Assembly (NCBI RefSeq): GCF_000219585.1
Contig: NC_015731.1
Coordinates: forward strand, 3,596,001 to 3,660,000
DNA from: Nitrosomonas sp. Is79A3
GTDB taxonomy: Bacteria > Pseudomonadota > Gammaproteobacteria > Burkholderiales > Nitrosomonadaceae
DNA length: 64,000 nucleotides
Direction: 5' to 3'
Shown here one piece after another: positions 43,992 to 52,897 of the stretch; position 1 is the first letter of the stretch, and the number at the start of each line of letters is the position of its first letter. Made by a program: the position numbers and the translations under genes. The notes below the pieces were generated by a model, which did not search any database, was not told the origin of the DNA, and worked only from the letters and a program-made list of their open reading frames with translations.

Positions 43992-45032
43992 ATGCTCTAC
44001 ACACTCCTTCGCCCGCTGCTTTTTAAACTTGATCCTGAGTCCGCTCATCGCATTACTTTCAGCGCCATCGAACAAGCCAGAAAGCTTGGGCTGCTGAAAA
44101 GCACAGCTATTGTCTGTCAGCCGCGTAACGTCATGGGATTGGATTTTCCCAATCCCGTCGGACTTGCCGCGGGATTGGATAAGAATGGTGAATATTTGGA
44201 TGCGCTTGCTGCGCTGGGATTTGGCTTTCTTGAAATCGGCACAGTGACACCACGACCCCAACCGGGTAATCCGGCCCCGAGAATTTTCCGGGTTCCCGAA
44301 GCCAATGCTGTGATCAATCGGTTGGGTTTTAATAATCATGGCGTAGATCGGTTGATAGAAAACATCAAACGCTCGGATTATCAAGGCATATTGGGCATTA
44401 ACATCGGCAAGAATTTCGATACTCCGCTTGAGCAGGCAGTCGATGATTACCGGATCGGTCTACAAAAAGTATATCGCTATGCCAGTTATGTCACCGTCAA
44501 TATTTCATCGCCGAACACACAGAATTTGCGGCAATTACAAGCTGCCGATGCGCTGGATCATTTGTTAAGCAAACTAAAATCCGAGCAAATAAAACTCGCA
44601 CAAATCCATGGGAAATACGTGCCGATGGTGGTAAAAATTGCACCTGATCTTGAGGCGGCGCAAATTGAATCGATCGCTGCGCTACTGATGAAGCATCAAA
44701 TAGATGGTGTGATCGCAACCAATACGACGATTTCACGGACTGGCATTGAGCACCTGCCGGTAGCGCAAGAAAGCGGCGGGTTGAGCGGCGCTCCACTCAC
44801 GCAACGCGCCACTGCGGTTATTCATCAACTGCATTGCTTCCTGCAAAGCGCCATCCCGATTATCGGCGTCGGCGGCATTATGTCGGCAGACGCTGCACAA
44901 GACAAACTGAAAGCCGGCGCAAGCCTGATACAACTGTATACCGGTCTGATTTATCATGGTCCTGATTTGGTCAAAGAAATAGCACAGTCTGTTTGCGCTG
45001 ATAAAGCTAAACAGAGTGATTCATTAGCGTAA
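43992..45032 (+). CDS. pyrD: Dihydroorotate dehydrogenase (quinone), class 2
   Basis: Membrane-associated FMN enzyme of pyrimidine synthesis, oxidising dihydroorotate with quinone as acceptor. The 346-residue protein has an N-terminal helical membrane-binding segment ([19 protein letters not shown]), the FMN-site pattern [29 protein letters not shown], catalytic-region [12 protein letters not shown], and [20 protein letters not shown]. The presence of the N-terminal extension and serine in place of cysteine in the catalytic loop mark class 2. It is followed after two bases by rnfB. Confidence 0.96.
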   Translation: MLYTLLRPLLFKLDPESAHRITFSAIEQARKLGLLKSTAIVCQPRNVMGLDFPNPVGLAAGLDKNGEYLDALAALGFGFLEIGTVTPRPQPGNPAPRIFRVPEANAVINRLGFNNHGVDRLIENIKRSDYQGILGINIGKNFDTPLEQAVDDYRIGLQKVYRYASYVTVNISSPNTQNLRQLQAADALDHLLSKLKSEQIKLAQIHGKYVPMVVKIAPDLEAAQIESIAALLMKHQIDGVIATNTTISRTGIEHLPVAQESGGLSGAPLTQRATAVIHQLHCFLQSAIPIIGVGGIMSADAAQDKLKAGASLIQLYTGLIYHGPDLVKEIAQSVCADKAKQSDSLA

Positions 45033-45034
45033 GA

Positions 45035-45718
45035 ATGAATCAGCAACTCATAGAAAAAATTGATGCCATTTTGCCGCAAACTCAATGCGGAAAATGCGGT
45101 TTCCCAGGATGTAAACCCTATGCAGAAGCGATTGTAGCAGGCCGCGCCGATATCAATCAATGTCCACCCGGAGATCAGGAAGGGATTCAAAAATTGGCGG
45201 AGATATTGGGTGTACCCCCCAAGCCGCTGAACACCTCTCATGGGTTACCCAAACCCAAAGCGATCGCCTGGATTGATGAACGTATTTGTATCGGCTGTAC
45301 GTTTTGTATCCAATCTTGTCCGGTCGATGCAATCGTCGGTGCCGCCAAACAAATGCACACAGTGATCGCTGCAGAATGTACCGGGTGCGAATTATGTATT
45401 GCCCCCTGCCCGATGGATTGCATCAGTCTGATTCCGGTAACTGGAAAAGGGGATGACGAATTCAGTTTGTCAGCCGATGCAATTAAACAGCAGGCTGCGG
45501 ATGCTGCACGTTTACGCTATCAATTCAGGTTGCAAAGACTGGCGCGAGAAAAGCAAGCAAATAAAAAACCACTCAAACACAAAATAGCCGAGCAGGCTGA
45601 AATCATCAGCGTATCAGCAGAAGCACGCAAACAGGCAATTGTTCAAGCTGCAATGAAGCGGGCAAAAGCCGCGCGATCCCAGACAATTACAAACAATTTG
45701 ACGAATAAAACCGTATGA
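45035..45718 (+). CDS. rnfB: RnfB-like iron-sulfur protein, without other rnf genes
   Basis: A 227-residue ferredoxin-like protein. It has the RnfB-type four-cysteine domain [18 protein letters not shown], then two [4Fe-4S] motifs, [16 protein letters not shown] and [16 protein letters not shown], and a basic C-terminal tail. In complete Rnf systems it passes electrons between NADH and ferredoxin; here rnfA, C, D, G and E are absent and the N-terminal membrane helix of classical RnfB is missing, so it is probably a soluble electron carrier. Stand-alone rnfB next to nth is a familiar betaproteobacterial arrangement. It overlaps nth by 4 bases. Confidence 0.9.
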   Translation: MNQQLIEKIDAILPQTQCGKCGFPGCKPYAEAIVAGRADINQCPPGDQEGIQKLAEILGVPPKPLNTSHGLPKPKAIAWIDERICIGCTFCIQSCPVDAIVGAAKQMHTVIAAECTGCELCIAPCPMDCISLIPVTGKGDDEFSLSADAIKQQAADAARLRYQFRLQRLAREKQANKKPLKHKIAEQAEIISVSAEARKQAIVQAAMKRAKAARSQTITNNLTNKTV

Positions 45719-46347
45719 ACTCAGCTAAGCGCCACGAAATTTTTGCTTGCCTGAAATCAGCAAATCCGCATCCGACTACCGAACTGGAGTACCGCTCACC
45801 TTTTGAGCTGCTGATCGCTGTCATTCTTTCGGCACAAGCCACCGATAAAAGCGTTAATCTGGCAACACGAAAATTATTCCCCCAGGCCAACACGCCGGAA
45901 AAAATTCTTGCCTTGGGCGAAGCAAGTTTGACAGAATTTATTAAAAGCATCGGATTATATAAAACTAAGGCAAAAAATATTCTGGCAACTTGCCAGTTAC
46001 TCATGCAGCATCATCGTAGCGAAGTGCCTCGCACGCGCGAGCAACTGGAGAAATTACCTGGTGTCGGGCGTAAAACTGCAAATGTGATCTTGAATACCGC
46101 TTTTGGTGAACCAACCATCGCTGTGGATACTCATATTTTCCGGGTTGCTAATCGCACGGGTATTGCACCCGGAAAGAATGTGCTGGAGGTAGAATTAAAA
46201 CTACTTAAAGTAGTGCCCAAAGAATTCCGTCTGGACGCACACCACTGGCTGATTCTTCACGGCCGGTACGTCTGTAAAGCCAGAAGACCGGAATGTGCTG
46301 TATGTACAATTAATCATCTATGCGAATTTAAAGACAAGAAGATTTAA
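45715..46347 (+). CDS. nth: Endonuclease III
   Basis: DNA glycosylase/AP lyase removing oxidised pyrimidines. The 210-residue protein has the helix-hairpin-helix [13 protein letters not shown], with the catalytic lysine, the aspartate in [11 protein letters not shown] and the [4Fe-4S] cluster C-x6-C-x2-C-x5-C in [17 protein letters not shown]. It is full-length. Its ATG overlaps the rnfB stop (ATGA), so it may depend on rnfB translation. Cluster supply by, or electron exchange with, RnfB is a speculation based on neighbourhood alone. Confidence 0.96.
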   Translation: MNSAKRHEIFACLKSANPHPTTELEYRSPFELLIAVILSAQATDKSVNLATRKLFPQANTPEKILALGEASLTEFIKSIGLYKTKAKNILATCQLLMQHHRSEVPRTREQLEKLPGVGRKTANVILNTAFGEPTIAVDTHIFRVANRTGIAPGKNVLEVELKLLKVVPKEFRLDAHHWLILHGRYVCKARRPECAVCTINHLCEFKDKKI

Positions 46348-46360
46348 CCCCGATCCTACT

Positions 46361-46798
46361 ATGTTCAAACCATCCAGAGAACAGGCGCGCCAATTATTTT
46401 TTGATACATGGCGCAAATACCGCCAGCGCGAAATCTTATCCGGTATTGAAACGATTGCATTGGAGGTAATACTGCTGCACCCGGAGTACCATGGCATCCT
46501 GGATAATGCCGACAGGTATTTGGATCAGGATTATTTACCCGAAATGGGGGATACCAATCCATTCCTGCATATGAGCATGCACTTGGCGATCAAAGAGCAA
46601 TTGTCGATTAATCAGCCAATTGGGATTTGTGAGCGATTTGCACGCTTGCAAAGAAATACGGGAAGTGAGCATGCCGCCACACACCAAGTAATGGAGTGTT
46701 TAGCAGAAATGATATGGCAAGCGCAACGTAATGAATCCGCGCCTGATGCCGCCATCTATTTTGATTGTTTAGACAAACAATTAAGTTCAACAAACTAA
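46361..46798 (+). CDS. DUF1841 family protein
   Basis: A 145-residue cytoplasmic protein of the DUF1841 family: MFKPSREQARQLFFDTWRKY at the start, HPEYHGILDNADRYLDQDYL, and NPFLHMSMHLAIKEQLSINQ, the strongest family segment, with two histidines. The role is unknown; it follows nth by 13 bases and is found near DNA repair and cytochrome genes in betaproteobacteria. The start at 46361 is chosen over the upstream open frame because it gives the family N-terminus. Confidence 0.88.
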   Translation: MFKPSREQARQLFFDTWRKYRQREILSGIETIALEVILLHPEYHGILDNADRYLDQDYLPEMGDTNPFLHMSMHLAIKEQLSINQPIGICERFARLQRNTGSEHAATHQVMECLAEMIWQAQRNESAPDAAIYFDCLDKQLSSTN

Positions 46799-46803
46799 TG
46801 AAA

Positions 46804-46842
46804 GGCGGGATAAAACCAACTCTTAGTGGTGTTTATCCCGCT
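46804..46842. terminator. Hairpin between converging genes
   Basis: GGCGGGATAAAA and TTTATCCCGCT pair around an imperfect inner stem (ACCAAC/GTGGTG). It lies just after the DUF1841 stop and before the end of the leftward cytochrome gene, so it may end both transcripts. T-runs are short on both sides. Confidence 0.6.
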
Positions 46843-46872
46843 CTTAAATCTGGTACAAATAAATTGTTCTTT

Positions 46873-47202
46873 TTATTTGTTTGAATTCAGGCTACCGGAT
46901 TGGCTTGAATAATAAAAAGCCAGATTCTCAATATCCGCTGCGCTCAAACTAGCTGCCATTCCAGCCATAATTGGATCTTTCCGGCTGCCGGATTTGTAAT
47001 CTTGCAATGCTTTTGCCAAGTAAGTTCTATACTGTCCACCGATTTTGGGGAAATTTGGAGCAGGGCTATTACCATCTGCACCATGACATGAAGCACAAAC
47101 TTCAGCTGCTTTACTTTTACCTGCTTCAATATCAGCAGCCACTACTTGACTGGAGAGTATCAAGGCTGCACCGCTTAGTGCGGCAATTACATAGTTCTTC
47201 AT
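46873..47202 (-). CDS. Small periplasmic cytochrome c (c553/c4-half type)
   Basis: A 109-residue monoheme cytochrome. Signal peptide to about residue 23 (ending VVA), heme motif CASCHG (C36-C39-H40), PNFPKIGGQYRTYLAKALQDYK in the middle, and the axial methionine in PIMAGMAASLS. The pattern matches one half of cytochrome c4 or a c553. It acts as a soluble periplasmic electron carrier. The similar gene just upstream is probably a tandem duplicate; the two are 27 bases apart and likely co-transcribed. Confidence 0.92.
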   Translation of the reverse strand: MKNYVIAALSGAALILSSQVVAADIEAGKSKAAEVCASCHGADGNSPAPNFPKIGGQYRTYLAKALQDYKSGSRKDPIMAGMAASLSAADIENLAFYYSSQSGSLNSNK

Positions 47203-47229
47203 AATTCGTTCCTTGCGTTAATGACTTAA

Positions 47230-47556
47230 TTAATTTTTAGAATAATAAGCAGCAAAATCTTCAATATCTTGTTGAGATAGCGTTTTAGCCAAACCTGTCA
47301 TCGTAGGATGGCTGCGTGTGCCATTCTTGTAACCTTCTAACGCTTTAACGATATAATCTGCGTGTTGTCCACCAAGTTTTGGAACATGATAAGCGGTTGG
47401 AAAAGCTGTTTTATAGCCCGGAATCCCATGACAGCCTTCACACATTGATAACTTTTCTTTTGCAGCTGTTGCGTCTCCAGCCGATTGCGCTACCCCAGAA
47501 AATGCTAAAAGCATACCCAAGGCGAGTAATAAATTCATAACTGATTTTTGTTTCAT
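47230..47556 (-). CDS. Small periplasmic cytochrome c, tandem partner
   Basis: A 108-residue monoheme cytochrome with a signal peptide ending QSAG (about residue 26), heme motif CEGCHG, VPKLGGQHADYIVKALEGYK and axial methionine in HPTMTGLAKTLS. It resembles the following gene in layout and length, so the pair could together work like the two lobes of a diheme c4. The substrate or oxidase partner is not in the window. AGGGAGG lies before the ATG at 47556. Confidence 0.92.
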   Translation of the reverse strand: MKQKSVMNLLLALGMLLAFSGVAQSAGDATAAKEKLSMCEGCHGIPGYKTAFPTAYHVPKLGGQHADYIVKALEGYKNGTRSHPTMTGLAKTLSQQDIEDFAAYYSKN

Positions 47557-47663
47557 ATAAGCCTCCCTCTCTCAAAAGTTGAACTTTAAACGATGTGTTT
47601 GATTTGGTCAATGAATAGTGTAAGCATGTCCATGTTGTTTATAAGGAAATGCTGTCATAAGTG

Positions 47664-49589
47664 CTACGTTTTTGCGGCAGATTTTGATTCTAATTCTTCC
47701 CATCTTGCAATGCAGTCTATCAGTTCTTTTTCAATCGTGGCAAAGCGTGCTTGCAGTGCTGTTGCTTCGTCCGGATGGTCACGATAAATAATTGGTTCAT
47801 TCAAACGCAAGGTAATCTTTGCTTGTTCTTGTTCCAAGCTATCAATTTTACCAGGTAATGCTTCAAGCTCACGCATTTCCTGATAACTAAGTTTTTTAGC
47901 GCGCGAAAACCCGGATGATTTAGGAATACTGGCTGGCGTAGTCTCTGATTGCTTCGATAATATTTTCTGCTGACCGATATTATCTTCAAATTGTTTTGCA
48001 CGTATCCAATCTTCATAACCGCCAATATATTCACACAATTTTCCATTTCCTTCAAATGCAATTACTTGTGTGACGACATTATCAAGAAATTCACGATCAT
48101 GACTGACCAGAAATAACGTGCCGGTATAGTCTTGCAGCAAGGCTTCCAGTAGCTCGAGGGTTTCAATATCCAGATCATTTGTCGGCTCATCCAATACGAG
48201 AACATTGGCAGGGCGCGTAAATAAGCGGGCCAGCAACAGTCGATTACGCTCGCCACCCGAAAGCGATTTGACTGGAGAGCGAGCACGCTGTGGCGCGAAC
48301 AGGAAATCTTCCAAATAGCTGATGACATGTTTGCGTTTACCGTTAATCTCCACAAACTCGGAGCCCTGGCTGATGGTATCCGTCAGAATCATTTCTTCAT
48401 CCAACTGTTCACGCATCTGGTCAAAATAGGCGACCGCTAGCTTGGTCCCCCGTTGAATTTCACCGGAGTCCGGCTGTAGTTCACCGAGAATTAATTTTAA
48501 TAATGTAGATTTTCCAGCGCCATTGGGCCCTAATAGTCCTACGCGATCACCCCGCATAATGCGGCAGGAAAAATCATTGATAATAATTTTATCGCCGTAA
48601 CTTATACTCACATGCTCCAGTTCGGCGACCAATTTACCTGAGCGTTCGCCCACATCCACATTGATATTGGCTTTACCAATCTTTTCCCGTCTAGCCGCGC
48701 GTTCCAAACGTAATGCTTCTAAATTTCGTACCCGGCCTTCATTGCGCGTGCGCCGCGCTTGAATTCCTTTACGTATCCAAACTTCTTCCTGTGCCAAAAC
48801 CTTATCAAATTTCTGGTTATGGACGGCTTCAATTTCCAGTATTTCTGCTTTTTTTATCTGATAATCAGTAAATTTTCCGGCAAAAGTCGCCAGTTTTCCG
48901 CGATCCAGCTCGATAATTCTTGTCGCCACATTATCCAGAAAACGCCGATCATGCGTAATAAACAAGACACTGCCAGAGAAACCCTGCAGCAGTCCTTCTA
49001 ACCATTCGATCGAAGTGAAATCAAGATGGTTGGTCGGCTCATCCAGTAATAAAACATCCGGGGATATCACCAAAGCACGCGCCAGCGCCACCCGCTTTTT
49101 TAAACCACCCGAAAGGTGCGCAATTAGGGTATCGGTAGGCAGGTTGAGCTTGTCAATCACGGTTTCTATTTTTGCTTGCAAGTTCCACCCATCCTGAACT
49201 TCCAATGCGCCTTGCAAATCTTGTAATCGAATCAATAACGCTTCCGTGTCTTCTGTATCGTCACTTAGTGCATGAGAGACCGCATGATAATCCAGCAATA
49301 CCTGACTGATTTTGCCCAAACCGTTTGCAACTTCTTGATACACCGTATTGTCAGGATTCAGCACGGGTTCTTGTGATACAAAAGCCAGCTTTAAATTGGG
49401 CGCACACCAAAGTCTGCCGTCATCCAGTTTGATTTCACCTGACAAGGCGCGCAACAAACTCGATTTTCCCCCGCCATTTCTACCGATCAGACCCACACGC
49501 TCGCCTGGATCAAGTTGCAAATCTGCGTGATCAAGCAAGGCATGATGGCCAAAAGCCAAGCAGGCGTTTTCCAGTGTAATAAGAGGCAT
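47664..49589 (-). CDS. uup: ABC-F family ATPase, Uup-like
   Basis: A 641-residue cytoplasmic protein with two ABC ATPase domains and no membrane part, the ABC-F layout. Walker A motifs are GRNGGGKSSL and GPNGAGKSTL; signatures are HLSGGLKKRVALARAL and SLSGGERNRLLLARLF; both Walker B motifs are followed by DEPTN. The linker region is present, and a C-terminal coiled coil (LEALPGKIDSLEQEQAKITL) of the Uup type is retained. ABC-F proteins act on ribosomes, and Uup also affects transposon excision in E. coli. It is transcribed alone. Confidence 0.93.
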   Translation of the reverse strand: MPLITLENACLAFGHHALLDHADLQLDPGERVGLIGRNGGGKSSLLRALSGEIKLDDGRLWCAPNLKLAFVSQEPVLNPDNTVYQEVANGLGKISQVLLDYHAVSHALSDDTEDTEALLIRLQDLQGALEVQDGWNLQAKIETVIDKLNLPTDTLIAHLSGGLKKRVALARALVISPDVLLLDEPTNHLDFTSIEWLEGLLQGFSGSVLFITHDRRFLDNVATRIIELDRGKLATFAGKFTDYQIKKAEILEIEAVHNQKFDKVLAQEEVWIRKGIQARRTRNEGRVRNLEALRLERAARREKIGKANINVDVGERSGKLVAELEHVSISYGDKIIINDFSCRIMRGDRVGLLGPNGAGKSTLLKLILGELQPDSGEIQRGTKLAVAYFDQMREQLDEEMILTDTISQGSEFVEINGKRKHVISYLEDFLFAPQRARSPVKSLSGGERNRLLLARLFTRPANVLVLDEPTNDLDIETLELLEALLQDYTGTLFLVSHDREFLDNVVTQVIAFEGNGKLCEYIGGYEDWIRAKQFEDNIGQQKILSKQSETTPASIPKSSGFSRAKKLSYQEMRELEALPGKIDSLEQEQAKITLRLNEPIIYRDHPDEATALQARFATIEKELIDCIARWEELESKSAAKT

Positions 49590-49651
49590 CAGGGAAGTTT
49601 AATTAGGCGTTACTGGTTAATTAGGATTTATGGGGTCTTCAAGAAAACAGG

Positions 49652-49740
49652 AAGTACGCTTCAAAAAATTCAAAGTTCTAAACAAAACGAGGCACGAGCA
49701 ACAAAGGGTTGTGACGAAACTTGGATTTTTAGAAGTGACC
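49652..49740. repeat. Family C inverted-repeat element, short copy
   Basis: About 89 bases. Read in reverse, it gives CACTTCTAAAAATCCAAGTT, TCGTCACAACCCTTTGTTGC and CCTCGTTTTGTTTAGAACTT, matching the element at 25213-25353 but lacking its central 50-odd bases. The far end (GAAGCGTACTT) has diverged. It lies upstream of the ABC-F gene. Confidence 0.78.
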
Positions 49741-49864
49741 GGCAGACATTCTGTCATGCTTTGCCCCGCTTGGCAAAAGCAAGTGGCGATAAAAATGGAG
49801 CCCGTAGGCTCCATTTTGTCTGATCATTTTTAAAACAAGTTGAATGCGATAGAGCTCAAATGAA

Positions 49865-50290
49865 TCACTCCGCCACTTTCACATTGATTTTCTTCGGTTG
49901 CACAGCTTCCCGTTTCGGTATGATCACTTCTAACACACCATTCTTTGAAGCGGCTGATATCGCATCCGCATTGGCGGTATCCGGCAAACTGAAACGTCTG
50001 TAGAAAGAACCATAAGTGCGTTCAACCCGCTTATAACCTTCTTTCTCACTTTTCGCTTCCGATTTCTTTTCACCTCTGATGGTGAGCACACCGTCTTCCA
50101 TACTGATGTCTATTTCTTCCGGCTTAACACCGGGGATATCGGCATGGATGATAAATTTGTCAGCTTCTTCTTTAATATCAACAGCAGGCGCCCATTCCGC
50201 AGTTGCAGTCGAACCTTCAGCACCGCTTCGTTCTAATTCTCTTTGCAGTTGACTGAGCAAACCCCAAGGTTCATAACGTGTAATGGCCAT
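49865..50290 (-). CDS. Hsp20 / alpha-crystallin small heat-shock protein
   Basis: ATP-independent chaperone that holds unfolding proteins. The 141-residue protein from the ATG at 50290 (AAGGAG upstream) has the alpha-crystallin domain, with VDIKEEADKFIIHADIPGVK, EEIDISMEDGVLTIRGEKKS, and the C-terminal edge-strand motif KNGVLEVIIPKRE. The open frame extends to 50350 but the extra sequence is cysteine-rich and not family-like. It is transcribed alone; no obvious thermosensor hairpin was recognised in the 198-base upstream gap. Confidence 0.93.
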   Translation of the reverse strand: MAITRYEPWGLLSQLQRELERSGAEGSTATAEWAPAVDIKEEADKFIIHADIPGVKPEEIDISMEDGVLTIRGEKKSEAKSEKEGYKRVERTYGSFYRRFSLPDTANADAISAASKNGVLEVIIPKREAVQPKKINVKVAE

Positions 50291-50488
50291 AATAAATTTC
50301 TCCTTATCGATTAAAAAGCACATTGTGTATCTACAACAGCAACGCCTCATTCAATCTGCGATCAATAAACCTTTAATGCGGCGTTTTTACAGTTACAAAA
50401 AAGTACACTTTCAGTTTATTGATATAAGGATCTTTTGTTCTTTTTCAAGCCGCCTAAAAAAAATTTCCAAACACAACGACTGGTTTTA

Positions 50489-51136
50489 TCACGCATGACG
50501 CCGCCGCAATCCAAAAATAATCGCGGCAGGCACCAGTAGCAGTGAAACAACCCAGAGCCAATGACGTTTAAACCATTCCGATGGATTTGCCTGGACAGAA
50601 AAACTCGCTTCAGCAAGATCCAGAATTTTGGTGCTCTGCTGGCCATTATTTTGCGTTAAGAGATGCAACTGGAATTTTAAATCATGAGACCCCGATGATT
50701 CCGGTGTGACACGCCAGCGCCAGTTGGCAGTACCGCGATAAACGGAGAGTTGTTCTTGCGGCCCCTGCTTATCAATCTCAAAATCCTCACCGGCAATTTC
50801 AGCTTTCATGTCGGGCGACACCACACCAACAATCCCTTGGATTTCGGTGCCTTCGGCTGACATTGAAACAATCTCATTCAAAAGCCTAGCAAACTGTTTC
50901 GTTTCCAGATTTAAAGTCACATCAAAAGGCTCATACTGTTTAACCGCTGCCGGAATCGCGATCGCCGCACTATCAATCGGTATTTTCATCATCAGCGTAT
51001 TAATAAACTGCTTTTTAGCCGAAAACATATGCATAAAAGAATTGACCGAAAAGGGTACGACTAATAAAACCAGCAATAACGCGGCCGGCATGATCAGATT
51101 AAAATTCAAACCGGATTCAGGTTCAGAATTGCGCAT
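50489..51136 (-). CDS. Bitopic membrane protein with an external beta domain, unknown
   Basis: A 215-residue protein. It has an N-terminal transmembrane segment (LIMPAALLLVLLVVPFSVNS, about 14-33), an extracytoplasmic domain of about 140 residues rich in predicted beta strands (YEPFDVTLNLETKQFARLLN, VYRGTANWRWRVTPESSGSH) and a C-terminal transmembrane segment with an arginine-rich tail (GLRRRHA). The WRWRVTPESSG.H.L segment looks like an immunoglobulin-type fold. No family is recognised. It is transcribed alone. Confidence 0.75.
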   Translation of the reverse strand: MRNSEPESGLNFNLIMPAALLLVLLVVPFSVNSFMHMFSAKKQFINTLMMKIPIDSAAIAIPAAVKQYEPFDVTLNLETKQFARLLNEIVSMSAEGTEIQGIVGVVSPDMKAEIAGEDFEIDKQGPQEQLSVYRGTANWRWRVTPESSGSHDLKFQLHLLTQNNGQQSTKILDLAEASFSVQANPSEWFKRHWLWVVSLLLVPAAIIFGLRRRHA

Positions 51137-51312
51137 GATTTCTCCAACTGTTTATTCATTCATAGTGGCAAATCATATCATTCTTGAAAAAAAATTGAGC
51201 GAATCAGGAATATGGAATGAGTATATGCATGCGGAAAGTAGCCTATAACAATCGCTTATTTTACTTTTTACCGCCTAATGTAAAATATGAGCGATCTTTT
51301 GTTAGTTTGATT

Positions 51313-51347
51313 GGGCTTCGACTCAGTCGACGCAATGATATTGCGCC
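51313..51347. repeat. Double hairpin downstream of the zinc-ribbon gene
   Basis: Two adjacent small inverted repeats, TCGACTCAGTCGA and CGCAATGATATTGCG, enclosed by GGGC and GCCC. It begins 31 bases after the leftward gene at 51378, so it may serve as a terminator or be another small repeat. Confidence 0.45.
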
Positions 51348-51377
51348 CTACCTTACTCTTTGAACACAATGTTAAGT

Positions 51378-51626
51378 TCATTTTTTAAATAGATTCTTAA
51401 ATTTTTTCTCGATTTCACCTTTCGCATATTCAGCGACCAGTTCCTTTCCCTCATCTATAGCTACCGAAATCAGCGAATCATAATCATTAAGTTCCTGACA
51501 ACTCTGGCATGGAATCAAATCGCCAGAGACCCAGTCCTTTTCCGTGTCTCCTTCCAACACTTCACCACAGAACAAACATTTTAATGTCACTGTAAATTTC
51601 TTATCCTCCACAGCTTCAATCCTCAA
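51378..51626 (-). CDS. Small acidic zinc-ribbon protein, unknown
   Basis: An 82-residue protein with one zinc-ribbon-like module: two CxxC pairs, CLFCGEVLEG and IPCQSCQELN, about 22 residues apart. An acidic/amphipathic C-terminal helix follows (EGKELVAEYAKGEIEKKFKN). I do not recognise the family. Its start overlaps the end of the upstream gene by 11 bases, so the two are translated together. The pair looks like an accessory module set between housekeeping genes. Confidence 0.78.
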   Translation of the reverse strand: MRIEAVEDKKFTVTLKCLFCGEVLEGDTEKDWVSGDLIPCQSCQELNDYDSLISVAIDEGKELVAEYAKGEIEKKFKNLFKK

Positions 51627-52029
51627 ATAGTTTTAGCGCTAATGCTGCTAAGGCTACCAAAAAACCAAGGACCATAATTAATCCTTTGTGATCTTCAATA
51701 TAGTCTGAAGTTTTTTTAAAAAAAGACCGAGATTCCCTCAAAGCCTCAACTTTCCGCCTTGAACGAGCGGCTCCGAGCCCTTTTTGAGTTATACGCAAAC
51801 TTCCATATCCGCCACTTATTTCAACTCGCTCAAGCCACTCATTAGCTAGACATTTATCTGCAGCTCTTTTTAATTCATCCAAGGTATAAGCTGATTTGTT
51901 TTCGGCATTGACCTTCTCTACGAGTTCCTCATCAATAGAAACCCAAACCGTTTTGTGAGTTAGTCCTTTAGACTCCATAAAATCGATCACGTGATTTAGA
52001 ATTTTGAACTCTGGGGTTACATTTGACAT
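51616..52029 (-). CDS. Winged-helix-like protein with a C-terminal membrane anchor, unknown
   Basis: A 137-residue protein. Residues 1-90 look like a helical winged-helix domain (EFKILNHVIDFMESKGLTHK, LDELKRAADKCLANEWLERV, then a small wing YGSLRITQKGLGA). A basic stretch (ARSRRKVEALRESRSF) and a C-terminal transmembrane helix (GLIMVLGFLVALAALALKLF) follow. A tail-anchored wing-helix protein coupled to a zinc-ribbon protein is an unusual pairing. Function unknown; a membrane-tethered sensor or effector is only a guess. Confidence 0.77.
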   Translation of the reverse strand: MSNVTPEFKILNHVIDFMESKGLTHKTVWVSIDEELVEKVNAENKSAYTLDELKRAADKCLANEWLERVEISGGYGSLRITQKGLGAARSRRKVEALRESRSFFKKTSDYIEDHKGLIMVLGFLVALAALALKLFED

Positions 52030-52193
52030 TCTTTCTTCCTTATTCCACTATTCCATTGCCATATGATATAGCACCCCGGAAAATTCAAGGCATAAAGACC
52101 TTACCGTCTTTTCATTTAAACATAACACAGAATAAAGTAATACGGGATAAGGATTTCGACTGCAAGGCTTGTCCCAGCTTGTGCTAACGTGCA

Positions 52194-52895
52194 TCAACCA
52201 TAGTCTTTGAGCTCTTTACGCGCCATCTGATAATTGGGATAAATACTCTCCACCCGTCTCCAAAATCTCACCGAGTGATTCATTTCAACCAGATGTGACA
52301 GCTCATGCGCCACGACATAATCCACCAGATGCAGCGGCATTTGGATCAAACGCCAGTTCAGGTGAATGATGCCGCGACTGTTGCAACTGCCCCAGCGGGT
52401 TTTGGCCCGCGACAGGCGGAATGGGGGTACGGGTAGATTAAGTGCCTGGGCGTAGATTGCGATGCGCTGCTTGAAGCAGGTGACAGCTTGCTGGCCATAC
52501 CAGGCCATCACGAATTTTTCGATTTGACTGGGATTGAGTTGCGCCGTGAATTGCTCCACCAATGACGCATCCGCCGCTGTATTGGCGGATTGACAGGCCA
52601 TTTGTATTTCACCCGATGGTTTCAGCGCGATGCGCCACAATTCACCCAGTAACGGGTACGAGGCATCGTGCGCCCAGGTTAATGCGAGATGTTTTTTGCT
52701 TTCCCAATGTTTCAGCTTTTTCGTTATCCAATCCGCTTTTTCCTGCAGGATATTTTCAACATTGGGAATCGAGGTTTGTAATGGAACGCTGATACTCAAG
52801 CCATGACTATCAATTCTTAAACCAATGGATTTGCGCTTACAACGCTTGAGTGTGTAAGTAATTTCCCGGCCATTGAGAATGGTTTGCGCGAACAC
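52194..52895 (-). CDS. YgjP-like zinc metallopeptidase-domain protein
   Basis: A 233-residue protein of the YgjP/M48-like (DUF45) group. The zinc site is YVVAHELSHLVEMNHSVRFW, with HExxH and the third ligand in NHSVRFW. Upstream are the family segments RAKTRWGSCNSRGIIHLNWR and the N-terminal KRKSIGLRIDSHGLSISVP. It has no signal sequence. Members are widely conserved but lack a clear substrate. It follows plsC by two bases and is the last gene of the lnt-glyQS operon. Confidence 0.92.
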   Translation of the reverse strand: MFAQTILNGREITYTLKRCKRKSIGLRIDSHGLSISVPLQTSIPNVENILQEKADWITKKLKHWESKKHLALTWAHDASYPLLGELWRIALKPSGEIQMACQSANTAADASLVEQFTAQLNPSQIEKFVMAWYGQQAVTCFKQRIAIYAQALNLPVPPFRLSRAKTRWGSCNSRGIIHLNWRLIQMPLHLVDYVVAHELSHLVEMNHSVRFWRRVESIYPNYQMARKELKDYG

Positions 52896-52897
52896 TT

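Noticed and set aside
46873..47556. The two small cytochromes as one diheme c4 gene split by a frameshift
   Set aside because: Each has its own signal peptide, start and stop, so they are separate tandem genes.
49515..49823. Plus-strand frames upstream of hsp20
   Set aside because: They run across the ABC-F gene start and the family C repeat; composition is that of the repeat.
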